Part shown: piece after piece, positions 26,500-36,063 of the stretch | Position numbering within the stretch: the first letter of the stretch is position 1 | Layout: every line of letters begins with the position of its first letter | NCBI GenBank assembly: GCA_910579615.1 | Contig: CAJTUA010000015.1 | Span: 50,540 to 114,539, forward strand | DNA from: an uncultured Lachnospiraceae bacterium | Lineage (GTDB): Bacteria > Bacillota > Clostridia > Lachnospirales > Lachnospiraceae | Reading direction: 5' to 3' | Length of the DNA: 64,000 nt | Made by a program: the position numbers and the translations under genes | The notes under the pieces: generated by a model | Seen by the model: the letters and a program-made list of their open reading frames with translations, nothing else | Told to the model about the DNA's origin: nothing | Databases searched by the model: none

Positions 26500-27993
26500 T
26501 TAGCCCGCTGAATGCTTCCTTCTCTCCGCAAGAATGGCGGCAAGAAGCTTCCCCGCGATAATAATCACTGCGCAGCCTGCGATAATTCCAAAGAAGATTC
26601 CGGTAAAATGCTCTTTCATGTTCTGGTTGCGGATTTCTTCCTTGACGGCGGAATACCACCCCGTGGATATCCCGCTATGTTCAAAATAGAATTTTGCCTT
26701 CTCCCAGTCGCCCTCCTCGTAGCAGGCGCGCCCGAGCCCAACATAAGCCCAGTCATAGTTCGCGTCCATGCGGACAATCTCCTCAAACAAATCCTTGCTC
26801 TCCGCATAAAAGCCGCTGTTAAACAGGATAAATGCCTGCTTTACAATTTCACCGAAATAGGTTGGTTCAAATACGGTAATACTGCCGCGGGTTCCATCCA
26901 GTACCAGAACTGCATCCCCCAAAGTGTCCACGGCCACCGCCTGCGTAAATGCGCCAAGGTAAGCACCGCTGCCCCCGAAAATTGCCTGCTGAATCCCAAC
27001 ATCGTCAAACCAGAATACCCTGCCAGAATACGCGTCGAGCGCGAATGCAAATCCGTCCTCATCCACCGCGATATCCGTGTAGGAAGTGTTGTACACCGGC
27101 GCGTCGCCCGACATATCCGGCATATCACCAAAATTCATGAAACTCATGCTGTAAATATTGCCGCCGAGCGGGTTTAATTTCTTTACCATGTCGTCGGTCT
27201 GCGGCGACTCACTGAACGCTGTTACGGTGTAGATAAAGCCGTCTTTATCAATATCAAAATTCGAGAATTCCACCGGGATAAAGTTCTGCATTTTCGCGCG
27301 CTGTTCCTCGCTTGCGAAGCGGCGCTTGAATACCTCGTAGAGCCTTTTCCATGTCAGCTGAACCTCGTTTCTCCCATAAAACCCTAAAAACTCCCCGTTT
27401 GCGTCAATCATATATGCTCCCTGTGTGGAATTTTCCGAGAGCATATAGATAATATCACGGCTGTCCACCAGTACCTTGCGCGGCAGGAAAGTCGTGGTCG
27501 AGCTTTCTGTCAGCAGCGCGGAATCCGGTCTGGTAACCTCCCTTACAATGTTCCCGTCCATATCCGACACCAGAATGCGCCCGCCGTCCTTATCCGCAAG
27601 GTACATCATGCCGTCCGTGTGGACAAAAATCCCCGTCACACCCTTGATGCTTACTTCCTGCCCGTGATGCAGGAAGCTATCCAAAACCTGCTCTACCCCA
27701 AATTCCGCATCCAGAACGACAATCCGGTTATTCCCGGCGTCCACGATATAGATTCTCTCATCCCCCGCCACAAAGAGGTCCGTCGGCGAGGAAAACGCCC
27801 CGATTCCAAGCTGCAGTCCGTTGTAGTCCGTCTCCGCCACATAGGAATACTGGGAAGGAATCGCGTTGCCAAAAGCATCATAGCGGTAGTCCGCATGTAC
27901 AGCAGACGGCAGGAAATTTCCCATAAACAGGAGTACCGCAAACAAAAACGCCGCCGGACGAAGCCATTTTTTCTTTATTTTAAGTTTTTGCAT
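26500..27993 (-). CDS. Secreted NHL-repeat beta-propeller protein with TPR and C-terminal membrane anchor
   Basis: 497 residues. Signal peptide about 1-33 (RPAAFLFAVLLFMGNFLPSAVHA). NHL-type blades follow (SPTDLFVAGDERIYIVDAGNNRIVVLD, shown by DLFVAGD and ADKDGGRILVSD), then a TPR pair (FEEIVRMDANYDWAYVGLGR) near 390-450, and a membrane helix near 465-490 with a basic cytoplasmic end. It sits between two ABC halves and ahead of Yip1. A structural or sensory role at the cell surface during glycan uptake is inferred. The ATG at 27993 follows GGGAGG; the TTG 12 bases earlier overlaps this ribosome site. Confidence 0.75.
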   Translation of the reverse strand: MQKLKIKKKWLRPAAFLFAVLLFMGNFLPSAVHADYRYDAFGNAIPSQYSYVAETDYNGLQLGIGAFSSPTDLFVAGDERIYIVDAGNNRIVVLDAEFGVEQVLDSFLHHGQEVSIKGVTGIFVHTDGMMYLADKDGGRILVSDMDGNIVREVTRPDSALLTESSTTTFLPRKVLVDSRDIIYMLSENSTQGAYMIDANGEFLGFYGRNEVQLTWKRLYEVFKRRFASEEQRAKMQNFIPVEFSNFDIDKDGFIYTVTAFSESPQTDDMVKKLNPLGGNIYSMSFMNFGDMPDMSGDAPVYNTSYTDIAVDEDGFAFALDAYSGRVFWFDDVGIQQAIFGGSGAYLGAFTQAVAVDTLGDAVLVLDGTRGSITVFEPTYFGEIVKQAFILFNSGFYAESKDLFEEIVRMDANYDWAYVGLGRACYEEGDWEKAKFYFEHSGISTGWYSAVKEEIRNQNMKEHFTGIFFGIIAGCAVIIIAGKLLAAILAERRKHSAG

Positions 27994-28016
27994 ATATCCT
28001 CCCAAACGAACGAATA

Positions 28017-28889
28017 TTATTCCTTGATTCCGGCGTGCGCCATGGTTTCCATAATGCTGCTCTGCGTGATTAAGAACATCAGCACGGGCGGGATGAACAT
28101 TAGAAGGTTCGCGGCCGCCGCCACGCCCGCCCTTGCAATTCCGCCGGACTGAATCTGCGCGAGTGCCGTTGGGAGCATTTTAAGGTTTTCCTTGTAGATG
28201 AAATTCCCGCCTGTCATACTCCACATCCCCTGGAATGCGAAAATAATCATGGTCAGCCACGCAGGTTTTACGTTCGGCATGACGATATGCCAGTAAATCT
28301 GGAATTCGTTCATGCCATCCAGCCTTGCCGCCTCCAATAGCGAAGTGCTGATGCCCTCCATAAACTGCTTCATCAAAAACAGTCCCATCGGTGTGGCAAC
28401 GGACGGCAGAATCAGCGCCCAGTAAGTGTTAATCATATGGAGTTTTGCCATAATGATATACTGTGCCAGGCCGAGCACGCCGCCGGAGAACAGGAGTGCG
28501 ACCGTGACAATCTTAAAGAGTATCTTTTTGCCCGGAAAATCGTTCTTTGCCAGCGGGTAAGCCGCCATCGAAGCGATAATCACATTGCCCGCCGTTCCGA
28601 CCGCACTTACGAACACGCTATTAAAAAGATATCTCGAAAACGGCACCCAGAGATTGTCAATCAGCTGCGAAATCAGTTTAAAGTTCTTGAGGGTCGGGTT
28701 CTGCACCAAAAACCTTGGCGGGAACAAAAACAGCTCCTCCATCGGCTTAAATGCCTGCACGACCGTGTATACTACGGGCAGCAGCATAAAGCTGCCCAGA
28801 ATAATCAGCATCATAAACACCGCGACATTGCCGCCGGTGGAGCGGTTGACCCGCTTAGTCTTTTTGATGCCGTGCGCTTTCATCGCCAT
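28017..28889 (-). CDS. Carbohydrate ABC transporter permease (MalG type), second system
   Basis: 290 residues, six membrane helices, EAA loop TSLLEAARLDGMNEFQIYWH near 180-200. Partner of the permease encoded just upstream (14-base gap). It serves the 934-residue binding protein. AGGAGGGGG precedes the ATG. Confidence 0.88.
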   Translation of the reverse strand: MAMKAHGIKKTKRVNRSTGGNVAVFMMLIILGSFMLLPVVYTVVQAFKPMEELFLFPPRFLVQNPTLKNFKLISQLIDNLWVPFSRYLFNSVFVSAVGTAGNVIIASMAAYPLAKNDFPGKKILFKIVTVALLFSGGVLGLAQYIIMAKLHMINTYWALILPSVATPMGLFLMKQFMEGISTSLLEAARLDGMNEFQIYWHIVMPNVKPAWLTMIIFAFQGMWSMTGGNFIYKENLKMLPTALAQIQSGGIARAGVAAAANLLMFIPPVLMFLITQSSIMETMAHAGIKE

Positions 28890-28903
28890 TTTGCCCCCTC
28901 CTT

Positions 28904-29872
28904 CTAATCTTTTTCTACCAGCACGGTCGTAATGACTTTATTCATAATCAGCATAATCAACAGCAGAAGCGTGGAGAGCGCGCAGGCGTAGCCCATATCG
29001 TAGCGCACCGTCCCGTAGTCATGGATATGTGTCATAATGGTATGCCCCGCATAGTTCGTGCTCGGGAAACCGCACAGCTGCACCGAAATATTGCCGACCG
29101 CAAAGGACGAGGAAATCTGCATAACCGCCGCAAAGAGCATCTGCCGCTTCATCGACGGAATCGTAATGTAGATAAGTTCCTGGAAACGGTTCTTGATGCC
29201 GTCAATTGCCCCGGCTTCATACAGCGTGGCATCCGCCGTCTTAAAGCCCGCGCCAAGCGCAAGGAACCCCGCGCCAAGGCTTAGCCAGAGCTGTACGATA
29301 ATCAGCGTGGTCATAATGTATTTCTCGTCGGTAAACCATTTGACCGGGTCTTTGATAATCCCAAGATCCATAAAGGTCATCAAAAACGAATTTACAAGAC
29401 CGTACTGGTCATCCGAGAAGATAAACTGCCAGATTAAGTAAAGGTTTCCGGACAGGGATGGCGCATAAAATACCAATGTCATAAATGTCCTCAAATGCCT
29501 TGGCAAATCATTGATGAACCAGGCGAGGATAAAGCAGAGCACATAGCTGACCGGCCCGGTAAGCAGCGCAAAAATAATGGTGTTCTTAATCGCCAGCTTG
29601 AAAATATCATCATTCAGAAAAATACTTATGTAGTTGGAAAGCCCCGTAAATTTCGGTGCCTCCAGCATGTTAAAATATGTAAAGCCAAGGACTAAGGAAG
29701 CAATAACCGGGATGATGGTAAACAGCGTAAACAGGATAAAATACGGCGCAATCATCAGGTAGTTGACCTTGTTCATCTTCATGCGCTGCCAGAGGGAAAG
29801 ATTGCTCTTAACGCGCTTCGGGAAAAAGACATGCCACGCCCATAAAAGCTTCTTTTTTGTTGTCTCCTTCAT
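28904..29872 (-). CDS. Carbohydrate ABC transporter permease (MalF type), second system
   Basis: 322 residues, six membrane helices after a basic N-terminus (KETTKKKLLWAW), and the EAA loop DATLYEAGAIDGIKNRFQEL near 215-235. The ATG at 29872 comes one base after the stop of the binding-protein gene, whose last codons supply the GGGGGG ribosome site, so translation is coupled. The longer frame reaching back into the binding-protein gene is rejected. Confidence 0.88.
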   Translation of the reverse strand: MKETTKKKLLWAWHVFFPKRVKSNLSLWQRMKMNKVNYLMIAPYFILFTLFTIIPVIASLVLGFTYFNMLEAPKFTGLSNYISIFLNDDIFKLAIKNTIIFALLTGPVSYVLCFILAWFINDLPRHLRTFMTLVFYAPSLSGNLYLIWQFIFSDDQYGLVNSFLMTFMDLGIIKDPVKWFTDEKYIMTTLIIVQLWLSLGAGFLALGAGFKTADATLYEAGAIDGIKNRFQELIYITIPSMKRQMLFAAVMQISSSFAVGNISVQLCGFPSTNYAGHTIMTHIHDYGTVRYDMGYACALSTLLLLIMLIMNKVITTVLVEKD

Positions 29873-29873
29873 C

Positions 29874-32678
29874 CTATTTTCCCCCCTTTCCCGCATCCAG
29901 GCCAAATTCGCGGCGTTTTGTCGTAATTTCATAATTAATCATTTCATTTTGCTCCATCAGTACGCGGCGCACCGTCGCAGAGTTGTAGACAACACTGCGG
30001 AATGCGTTTGTGATAGCGCGCGCGGTGTAGTAGCTGCCTGGAATCTGCGGGATTCCCTTCAGTGCCGCCATCGCCTCAGTAAGGCTTGCCAGCTGTTCGC
30101 CCGGCCACGGGAGTGCTGCGAGCGTTCCAATATTGGCAGGCGTAAACCTTGCTGAACCGCCAAGCAATGCCTCAATCTGCGTACCGTAGCGCGCCTTGAC
30201 ATCATCCCTTGACCACCACTCGATAAATTCCCAGGACGCCTGTTTATCCTTTGCCGTATCAAGCATGATGGTGGCTGTCAGGATGGAACTTGCCGAACGG
30301 TCAATTGTCCCGTCCTCCCGGAGCGTGCCCGGAATGGAAACCATATCCCAGCGGTCGTTGATTTCCGGGGCGGCTGCCACAAGCTGGTTGTACATATTGT
30401 ACGGCTGTATCGACATGACCACCTCGCCGGAGCGGAACCTTGAATAAAAGTCCGTCTTCACCTCAAATCCGTATTGGGTGTAAAGGTTTGTGTACGTCTG
30501 CATCGCCTCCACCGCTTCCGGGGAATCAAGAAGCGCCGCCGTGTGGCTTTCGTTGTAATACTCACCTCCGTTTTGGAACAGAAGTGTTGCAAACAAATCC
30601 TGCGTCGTCACCTGGAGATTGTTTCTCTGGATGACCGGAAGGATATTGTAAAATTCATCCCATGTCTGCGGCGGCGTTATCCCAAGCTCTTCAAAGACGT
30701 CCGTCCGGTAGAACAGCATATTGAACAGCTGCGTTTCCGGCACGCCGTACCAGCCGCCCTCATATTCAAACGGTGCCATTGCAGAATCGTAGAACCGCGC
30801 TGCGACTTCCTCCCAGCCGTCAAAGACGGAAAGGTCCTGCAGCGCCCCGCGGATAGCGAAATTGACCGGCTGGTCCTCCGCCGTAAACAGTGCCACGTCC
30901 GGACCCGTCCCCGCCAGGGTCGCCTCAATCAGCGAGCCCTGTACGAGCATCAGCTCCACGGAAATCCCGGTCTCCGGCGTGAACATCTCGTCAATCATAT
31001 CTTTTAATACCTGCGCCTGGTCACGCCCCGCACTCGTGCCGTTTGCCGCGGCGTTGACCGTGGAATTCAGCCATACGGTGATTGTCCTTCCCTGCCCGCC
31101 GTCTGCGCCGACCTGCTGGTTGGCCTCGGAAAACGACGCGAAGAAGCGCGAAACCTGGTAGCCGAGATTTTTGAAAAACCCCACGCCTGCTTTTGGCGTT
31201 TTTACATCCGGCGATTTCAGGTACAGATAATCAAGCTGCAGCGCCTGGTCCTGCATATCAACCACCCATGTGCCGAGCGCGCTGATATTGTTCTTCATGC
31301 TGCCAAGGCGTTTGGAGATTTCCTCCGGGTCTTTCAGGAAAATCCCAAGCTGCACCTGCATTGTGTCAATCGACGAAGTTGCGGAGCCTCTGCCGCCCGC
31401 TACGGATGCGATGAACTCCAACTCATTTTTGAGTACCTCCTGGTTTCTCCTCATGGTTTCCTCAAGCCCCTCTACCTTTTCCTTTAAAAAATAATCCGTA
31501 TAGGCATCCGGACTCGTCCCGGTAATCATGACAATCTGGAGGTAGAGGTCGTTCAGCTCCTGGACACATGCATTTACATTTTTCAGGGAGTCCGCGAAGA
31601 TTCCCATCGTGACTTCCATCTTGATTTCGTGCGTGCCCTTCGTGAGCCAGATTTTGTATTCCTGCCCGGAGTCATCCGACAAGGTCATGGTCTGCCACTC
31701 ATCATCATACAAAAACCTGACCCCCTCCAGTGCCTGAAACGGCACTTCCCCATCAATGTAAATTTTCCTGCTTGTAAACAGACCGTCCTTGAAGCGCTGA
31801 CGGAACTTAAGTCCGAAATTGTAATAGCCGTCCTCCGGCACTTCCATGTTCCAGGTCATCCACTGCCCCGTCTGCTTCCACATCTCCCCGCCCGCCGCGT
31901 TGATGCGGATGGTCTTTGCGCTGTTTAAACTCCCGTCGGCACTCTGCGTTGCGGCATTCGCGCGGTCGTAGGTCGGATAGAGCATCGAGGTCGTCTTTTT
32001 CTTTGCCAGTTCCGCCTGCACAACAATGTACTCCTCCGCCGTATCTGAGCCCGGATGTGCGGCAAGATATTCCTCATAGGAAGGAATGTCAGCTCTCTTT
32101 GCCGCCGTAACACCATAGATTTCTGCGTTCGTATTCGTACAGGTAATCGTTATCCGGTTCGTGCCCTTCTTTAATGGGAACTCATAATTTCCGTCGTAAA
32201 AGCCGGATGTGCTCATCAGGGTATGTGTGACCGGGCTTAGCACCATTGCCTGCCTTGGCGCGATTTCATTGCCGTTCGCATCCTTTCGGATTCCGCCTTC
32301 ATTTTCATAGATGCGCGGGAGCGGGATGTTCTTCGCCTCGGCAAACGGCAGGACACCGTCCACCTCCACTTGAACCAGGATATCCCTCGTGTTATCCCCC
32401 GGCTGCGCGTATTCCACGGTAAGCTCGTACATACCGTCCTCCGGCACTTCCACATCAAATTCCTTCTGCGCATAAGCTTCTATTATCCGGGTACCGGTGT
32501 CCTGCACATTTTCCACGCTCTGCGCTGTTTTGGCATTGCCCTTTTGCGCTTCCGCGCTGATATTTCCTGTTGCCATCACTTTGATGGCTCCTGCTGCCAG
32601 ACACAGACACATAAGGATTGCCATCATCCGGATTCTGTGCTTACCTTTTCCCCACTGGCTTTTCTTTTTCTCCTTCAT
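29874..32678 (-). CDS. Very large extracellular solute-binding protein with N-terminal carbohydrate-binding-like domains
   Basis: 934 residues; usual binding proteins of this class have 420-560. A signal segment lies at about 13-37. Two beta-sandwich units resembling CBM6/35 modules follow (YELTVEYAQPGDNTRDI near 80-95; NMEVPEDGYYNFGLKF near 275-290). A helical linker (about 385-530) leads to the family-1 binding fold (ITVWLNSTVN, then GTGPDVALFTAEDQPVNFA). There is no lipobox Cys; anchoring may be by the uncleaved signal. It opens the ABC gene run. Probably recognises a large glycan and hands oligosaccharide to the two permeases that follow. Confidence 0.85.
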   Translation of the reverse strand: MKEKKKSQWGKGKHRIRMMAILMCLCLAAGAIKVMATGNISAEAQKGNAKTAQSVENVQDTGTRIIEAYAQKEFDVEVPEDGMYELTVEYAQPGDNTRDILVQVEVDGVLPFAEAKNIPLPRIYENEGGIRKDANGNEIAPRQAMVLSPVTHTLMSTSGFYDGNYEFPLKKGTNRITITCTNTNAEIYGVTAAKRADIPSYEEYLAAHPGSDTAEEYIVVQAELAKKKTTSMLYPTYDRANAATQSADGSLNSAKTIRINAAGGEMWKQTGQWMTWNMEVPEDGYYNFGLKFRQRFKDGLFTSRKIYIDGEVPFQALEGVRFLYDDEWQTMTLSDDSGQEYKIWLTKGTHEIKMEVTMGIFADSLKNVNACVQELNDLYLQIVMITGTSPDAYTDYFLKEKVEGLEETMRRNQEVLKNELEFIASVAGGRGSATSSIDTMQVQLGIFLKDPEEISKRLGSMKNNISALGTWVVDMQDQALQLDYLYLKSPDVKTPKAGVGFFKNLGYQVSRFFASFSEANQQVGADGGQGRTITVWLNSTVNAAANGTSAGRDQAQVLKDMIDEMFTPETGISVELMLVQGSLIEATLAGTGPDVALFTAEDQPVNFAIRGALQDLSVFDGWEEVAARFYDSAMAPFEYEGGWYGVPETQLFNMLFYRTDVFEELGITPPQTWDEFYNILPVIQRNNLQVTTQDLFATLLFQNGGEYYNESHTAALLDSPEAVEAMQTYTNLYTQYGFEVKTDFYSRFRSGEVVMSIQPYNMYNQLVAAAPEINDRWDMVSIPGTLREDGTIDRSASSILTATIMLDTAKDKQASWEFIEWWSRDDVKARYGTQIEALLGGSARFTPANIGTLAALPWPGEQLASLTEAMAALKGIPQIPGSYYTARAITNAFRSVVYNSATVRRVLMEQNEMINYEITTKRREFGLDAGKGGK

Positions 32679-32934
32679 AAAAGTGCGCCACCCCTCTCCT
32701 TTCTTATTGTTCCTTTTTCCGTTCCCGACCCTGTCAACCTTTCAACAGCAGAGCAATTTCCCTTCGCCTGCGCTCGTTTTTATTTTCGCAGACCGCCTTC
32801 TTTCCCACAAGCCCAAAATAGTGGCGTAAGACGCTCGGTTCCTGATTTTGTGCACGAAAACCACCCCTGGTCCGAATATCAAACCTTGCCCAGTTCCGGA
32901 TTTTATACCCCAAACGGCAGGACACTTTTTATCC

Positions 32935-34401
32935 TCAGCCATCGCCCCCTCCCCTTTCACACTTCCGATACTCATATGTCGTGTATCCTGTCTGTTTCTT
33001 AAACAGGCTGTAAAAATATTTCGTATTGGAATAACCGACCAACCCCGCGATTTCCCTCGCCGTGCTGTCCGTATTTTTCAAAAGCTCCTTTGCCGCGCCA
33101 ATCCGGTGGCTGACCAGATAATCCATCGGGGAATACCCGCATTGTTCCCGGAAAATGCGCCGTATATAGTTTGAAGAAAGCCCTACATGCTGCGCCATAT
33201 CCTCCAGTGTGATATCCGGATTCTGGTAATTCTGGTTTACAAATTCTTCTACCTTCTGGACAATCCCCTGCTTTTTGCGCCCGGAGTCTTCCGCCGTCGC
33301 CGAAAAAAGCTCATCGAGCGTGGCTTTCAGCTGCTGCTGTTTTTCCTTCAGCGTTGGCAGGGAATCCATAAAGTGGGAAAATTCACGCATACTGTACAGA
33401 TGGTTTGCCTGTATCCGGTCCGTCTGGCGCAGTGCACGGTTGATTGCCACACCAAGCTGATGGATGTATAGGCTCGCATCCTCCGCGGAAATATTTCCCA
33501 CCTGCTCCAGAAAAGTATCCAGATGCTCCATCGTCTTAACACGGTTGTGAAAGCGCATTGCCTGCCGCAAAATCTCCTGCTCCATATCATAGGGGTAGTC
33601 CATATGCACAGACTCCTGCTCCCGGATGCCCCCATATTCCGTCACGGACTGCTTTCCGAAAAAGAGCCGGTACGTCACGGCATCCAGGGCATTATTGTAA
33701 CTCTCGCTGATGGAGCCAATCCCTTCCGCCACCGTGCCAATGCCGACGCTGAAACCAATCCCGAAATAATCCGCCTCATGCCCAACGGCTTCCTTGAAAA
33801 CCTGTGCCAGCTCCCCTGGCTTTGGAATATCCGCAAGGTTTAAGATTATGGTCAGATAATCCATTCCGTTCTCCACCGAATACGCTTCCATGCGCTTTCC
33901 AAGCAGTTCAACCGCAATATTTGCCATCGAAAATTTGAACAGTGCAATGTCCCTGTCGGAATATTCTTCACTGGCAAGCCAGAAATCATCCAGTTTTACC
34001 ACGGCAACGCAGAAATATGGGTACAAAAATTCTATCCCGGACTGTGCCAGAAGCCCTTCCTCTCTTCCCTGCTGTGCCATATCCCTCTGCAAAAGCTGCA
34101 AAAGTAGATGTTGCTTTGCATTCTTTGATACGGTGTGCAGCTGTGCTGCAAGTTCTTTGTCCTGACCAAGCAATATCTGGGTTATGTGCTGCAGGCGGAA
34201 TGCCGCCATCCATGAGATACCCGCGCATAACAGGACACAGACAAGCAGGCTCCCCGCCCCTCCCGCCACAGGATGTAATACAAGCGGCAGGAAAATCAGC
34301 AGCGCACCACAAAGAAAGCATAGGAAAAAACTACAGAGAAACCGTTTTTTTCCGCTTGTCTTCTTCAGAAACTTCAAAACCCTTTCCGTCCTCGCGTCCA
34401 A
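32935..34401 (-). CDS. Membrane-bound AraC-family transcription regulator
   Basis: 488 residues. Two membrane helices (about 22-40 and 46-66) with a very short outside loop are followed by a long cytoplasmic region (about 70-370) and a C-terminal AraC double HTH (VEEFVNQNYQNPDITLEDMA, then ISREIAGLVGYSN-like REIAGLVGYSNTKYFYSLFKK) at about 385-484. YesN-like regulators of this type switch on adjacent glycan operons. No dCache sensor domain is present, so the signal must enter otherwise. The start is TTG at 34401, 14 bases after the GH28-like stop; no ATG or GTG fits. It lies immediately upstream of the 934-aa binding-protein gene, its likely target. Confidence 0.8.
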   Translation of the reverse strand: MDARTERVLKFLKKTSGKKRFLCSFFLCFLCGALLIFLPLVLHPVAGGAGSLLVCVLLCAGISWMAAFRLQHITQILLGQDKELAAQLHTVSKNAKQHLLLQLLQRDMAQQGREEGLLAQSGIEFLYPYFCVAVVKLDDFWLASEEYSDRDIALFKFSMANIAVELLGKRMEAYSVENGMDYLTIILNLADIPKPGELAQVFKEAVGHEADYFGIGFSVGIGTVAEGIGSISESYNNALDAVTYRLFFGKQSVTEYGGIREQESVHMDYPYDMEQEILRQAMRFHNRVKTMEHLDTFLEQVGNISAEDASLYIHQLGVAINRALRQTDRIQANHLYSMREFSHFMDSLPTLKEKQQQLKATLDELFSATAEDSGRKKQGIVQKVEEFVNQNYQNPDITLEDMAQHVGLSSNYIRRIFREQCGYSPMDYLVSHRIGAAKELLKNTDSTAREIAGLVGYSNTKYFYSLFKKQTGYTTYEYRKCERGGGDG

Positions 34402-34415
34402 ACCCTTGTACCTCT

Positions 34416-35882
34416 CTATTCAAAATGTACGTCCTCTGCAAATTCCCCGATGTGAAGGTTGCCCTCCTCCGGTTTTTTTACGTGGACTCCCCGGACAACC
34501 AGATTTTTAAACCGCACTCCCTCCACTTTGCGCTCCTGCGAAAAACCCTTGATTTCAGAAGTATGTTCCCCGCTTCCGCTGTAAAAAATGTTTTCAAATA
34601 TTACATTTTTAATTGTCTTCCCGGGCACAGGGTTGTACTTTTTATTCCACTTCACCTGCAAATCAAGGAGCTTGCCCCGCTCAAACTGCTCCACGCGGAT
34701 ATCCCGGTAGCTGATATTGCACACAGTATTCTCATCCCCGACATTGACGGTCATACATCCAAGATAATCATCCTGCGGCTCATGGTGCTCTAAGATGTCA
34801 ATGTTTTCAAAGCTGATATTTTCAATCAGGCTGCCGCCATCCTTAGAATCCCCATGCACGCCAATCATCGTCGGGTGCGCCACATCCGCCCACAGAACAG
34901 AGTCCCTGACCACCACATTCCTCGTATCGCCGCTATAATCGCCGCGCCCGCCGTAAATCGCAATGCAGTCATCCGAATTGCGCAAAAATACCCCTTCAAT
35001 CCTTATATTCTCACACGCCATCATGTCGATGCCGTCCGACCATCCCACACAGGAAAATGCCTTGATATCCCGTATCTGTACATTGTTCGAGCTGCCAAGA
35101 TTGATGCTGTAATGTGCCGGGTTCATAATCGTAATGCCCTCCACGGAAATATTTTCCGAAAAACGGATATCCACTCCGCGCAGATACGTTTCTTTTTTCA
35201 CATGGCCAAGATAGACCATGCCCTTTCCCTTTACCGTGACATTCCTCTGCCGTTCCACCAGAAAGCCGCCCATGACAACCGCGCCCCCCGCAAGAAGAAC
35301 CGTCGTATCGGACGGGAGCGGGCAAAGATTCCCTTTCAGGCGGTGCAGGCCTGGCGCAAGATACACCACACGCCTGCCACAAGAAAACACCGCGGCATCT
35401 ATCACCGCCCCAAGGTCAAGCTCTTCCTGCGCTGGCGGAACTACCGTAACATCTTGGTATTCCTGCCCGCAAACCGACAGCGGCACAGTTCCTTCCGGTA
35501 CGGCCTGTACCGAATCCTTCTCGGCCGCCCCCGCAAACAGATGCAGGTTATGAAAGCGGTTCCCATTGATTTCTACCGACAGCTTTGCCGGGCGCTCCAG
35601 AAAAAACCGGATGGTATTTCCCTCCAATTTAGCTTCCACCCCCATGGACACAGGCCTTATCTGCACAAAGGAAACCTCCTCCTTAAGGCTGGTCACCTCG
35701 CACTCCACCCTGCCCTCAAAATCAAAATATGCCATGGATGCTTCCCTGACATTGTGCATATCAATTTTTGCCAGATATGTATCCAATTCCTTCCATTCTT
35801 CTTTATCCTCCCTGACCCTGACACGGTAATCATGCAGCATCGGCACACCATCCGGTGCCGGATAAACCGATAATTGACCCAT
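34416..35882 (-). CDS. GH28-like glycoside hydrolase, right-handed beta-helix
   Basis: 488 residues, intracellular (no signal peptide). Same architecture as the 18167-19678 protein: N-terminal beta domain and parallel beta-helix. Here the polygalacturonase-type catalytic pattern is intact: GWSDGIDMM (equivalent of NTDG), NSDDCIAIYG (DD motif), TMIGVHGDS (GHG-like) and LLDLQVKWNKK. Expected to hydrolyse a uronate- or related glycan oligosaccharide; exact substrate unknown, and GH49-like activity cannot be excluded. The ATG at 35882 follows AGGGAGG; the frame before it overlaps that site. Followed 14 bases later by the AraC regulator, so the two are co-transcribed. Confidence 0.78.
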   Translation of the reverse strand: MGQLSVYPAPDGVPMLHDYRVRVREDKEEWKELDTYLAKIDMHNVREASMAYFDFEGRVECEVTSLKEEVSFVQIRPVSMGVEAKLEGNTIRFFLERPAKLSVEINGNRFHNLHLFAGAAEKDSVQAVPEGTVPLSVCGQEYQDVTVVPPAQEELDLGAVIDAAVFSCGRRVVYLAPGLHRLKGNLCPLPSDTTVLLAGGAVVMGGFLVERQRNVTVKGKGMVYLGHVKKETYLRGVDIRFSENISVEGITIMNPAHYSINLGSSNNVQIRDIKAFSCVGWSDGIDMMACENIRIEGVFLRNSDDCIAIYGGRGDYSGDTRNVVVRDSVLWADVAHPTMIGVHGDSKDGGSLIENISFENIDILEHHEPQDDYLGCMTVNVGDENTVCNISYRDIRVEQFERGKLLDLQVKWNKKYNPVPGKTIKNVIFENIFYSGSGEHTSEIKGFSQERKVEGVRFKNLVVRGVHVKKPEEGNLHIGEFAEDVHFE

Positions 35883-36063
35883 GAAACCATCCTCCCTTTC
35901 AACCACTCCGCAAACTCCTTTGCGGAATATTTTCCCATCATAAAATGCACTTCCCTGATTTTATGATATAAATAAATTACCCTGTTGTACATCGGTTTGC
36001 AAGACTAAATTCCGATTCCCACCCGGTTTCACGAAAATTATACCCGTTGTTGAAAAGTGCCTG
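35883..36063 (-). promoter_or_regulatory. Upstream region of the GH28-like/AraC operon
   Basis: AT-rich gap without a gene (314 bases in all up to the GH120 stop). It contains a perfect 8-bp inverted repeat CATAAAAT/ATTTTATG at 35938-35965 just before the GH28-like gene, a plausible operator. No convincing -35/-10 pair was found. Confidence 0.4.

Noticed and set aside
26282..26659. 125-codon minus frame spanning the NHL/Yip1 gap
   Set aside because: Overlaps the conserved end of the NHL protein in another frame; its repeated GGTCGTG-encoded motif comes from the 26-bp DNA duplication.
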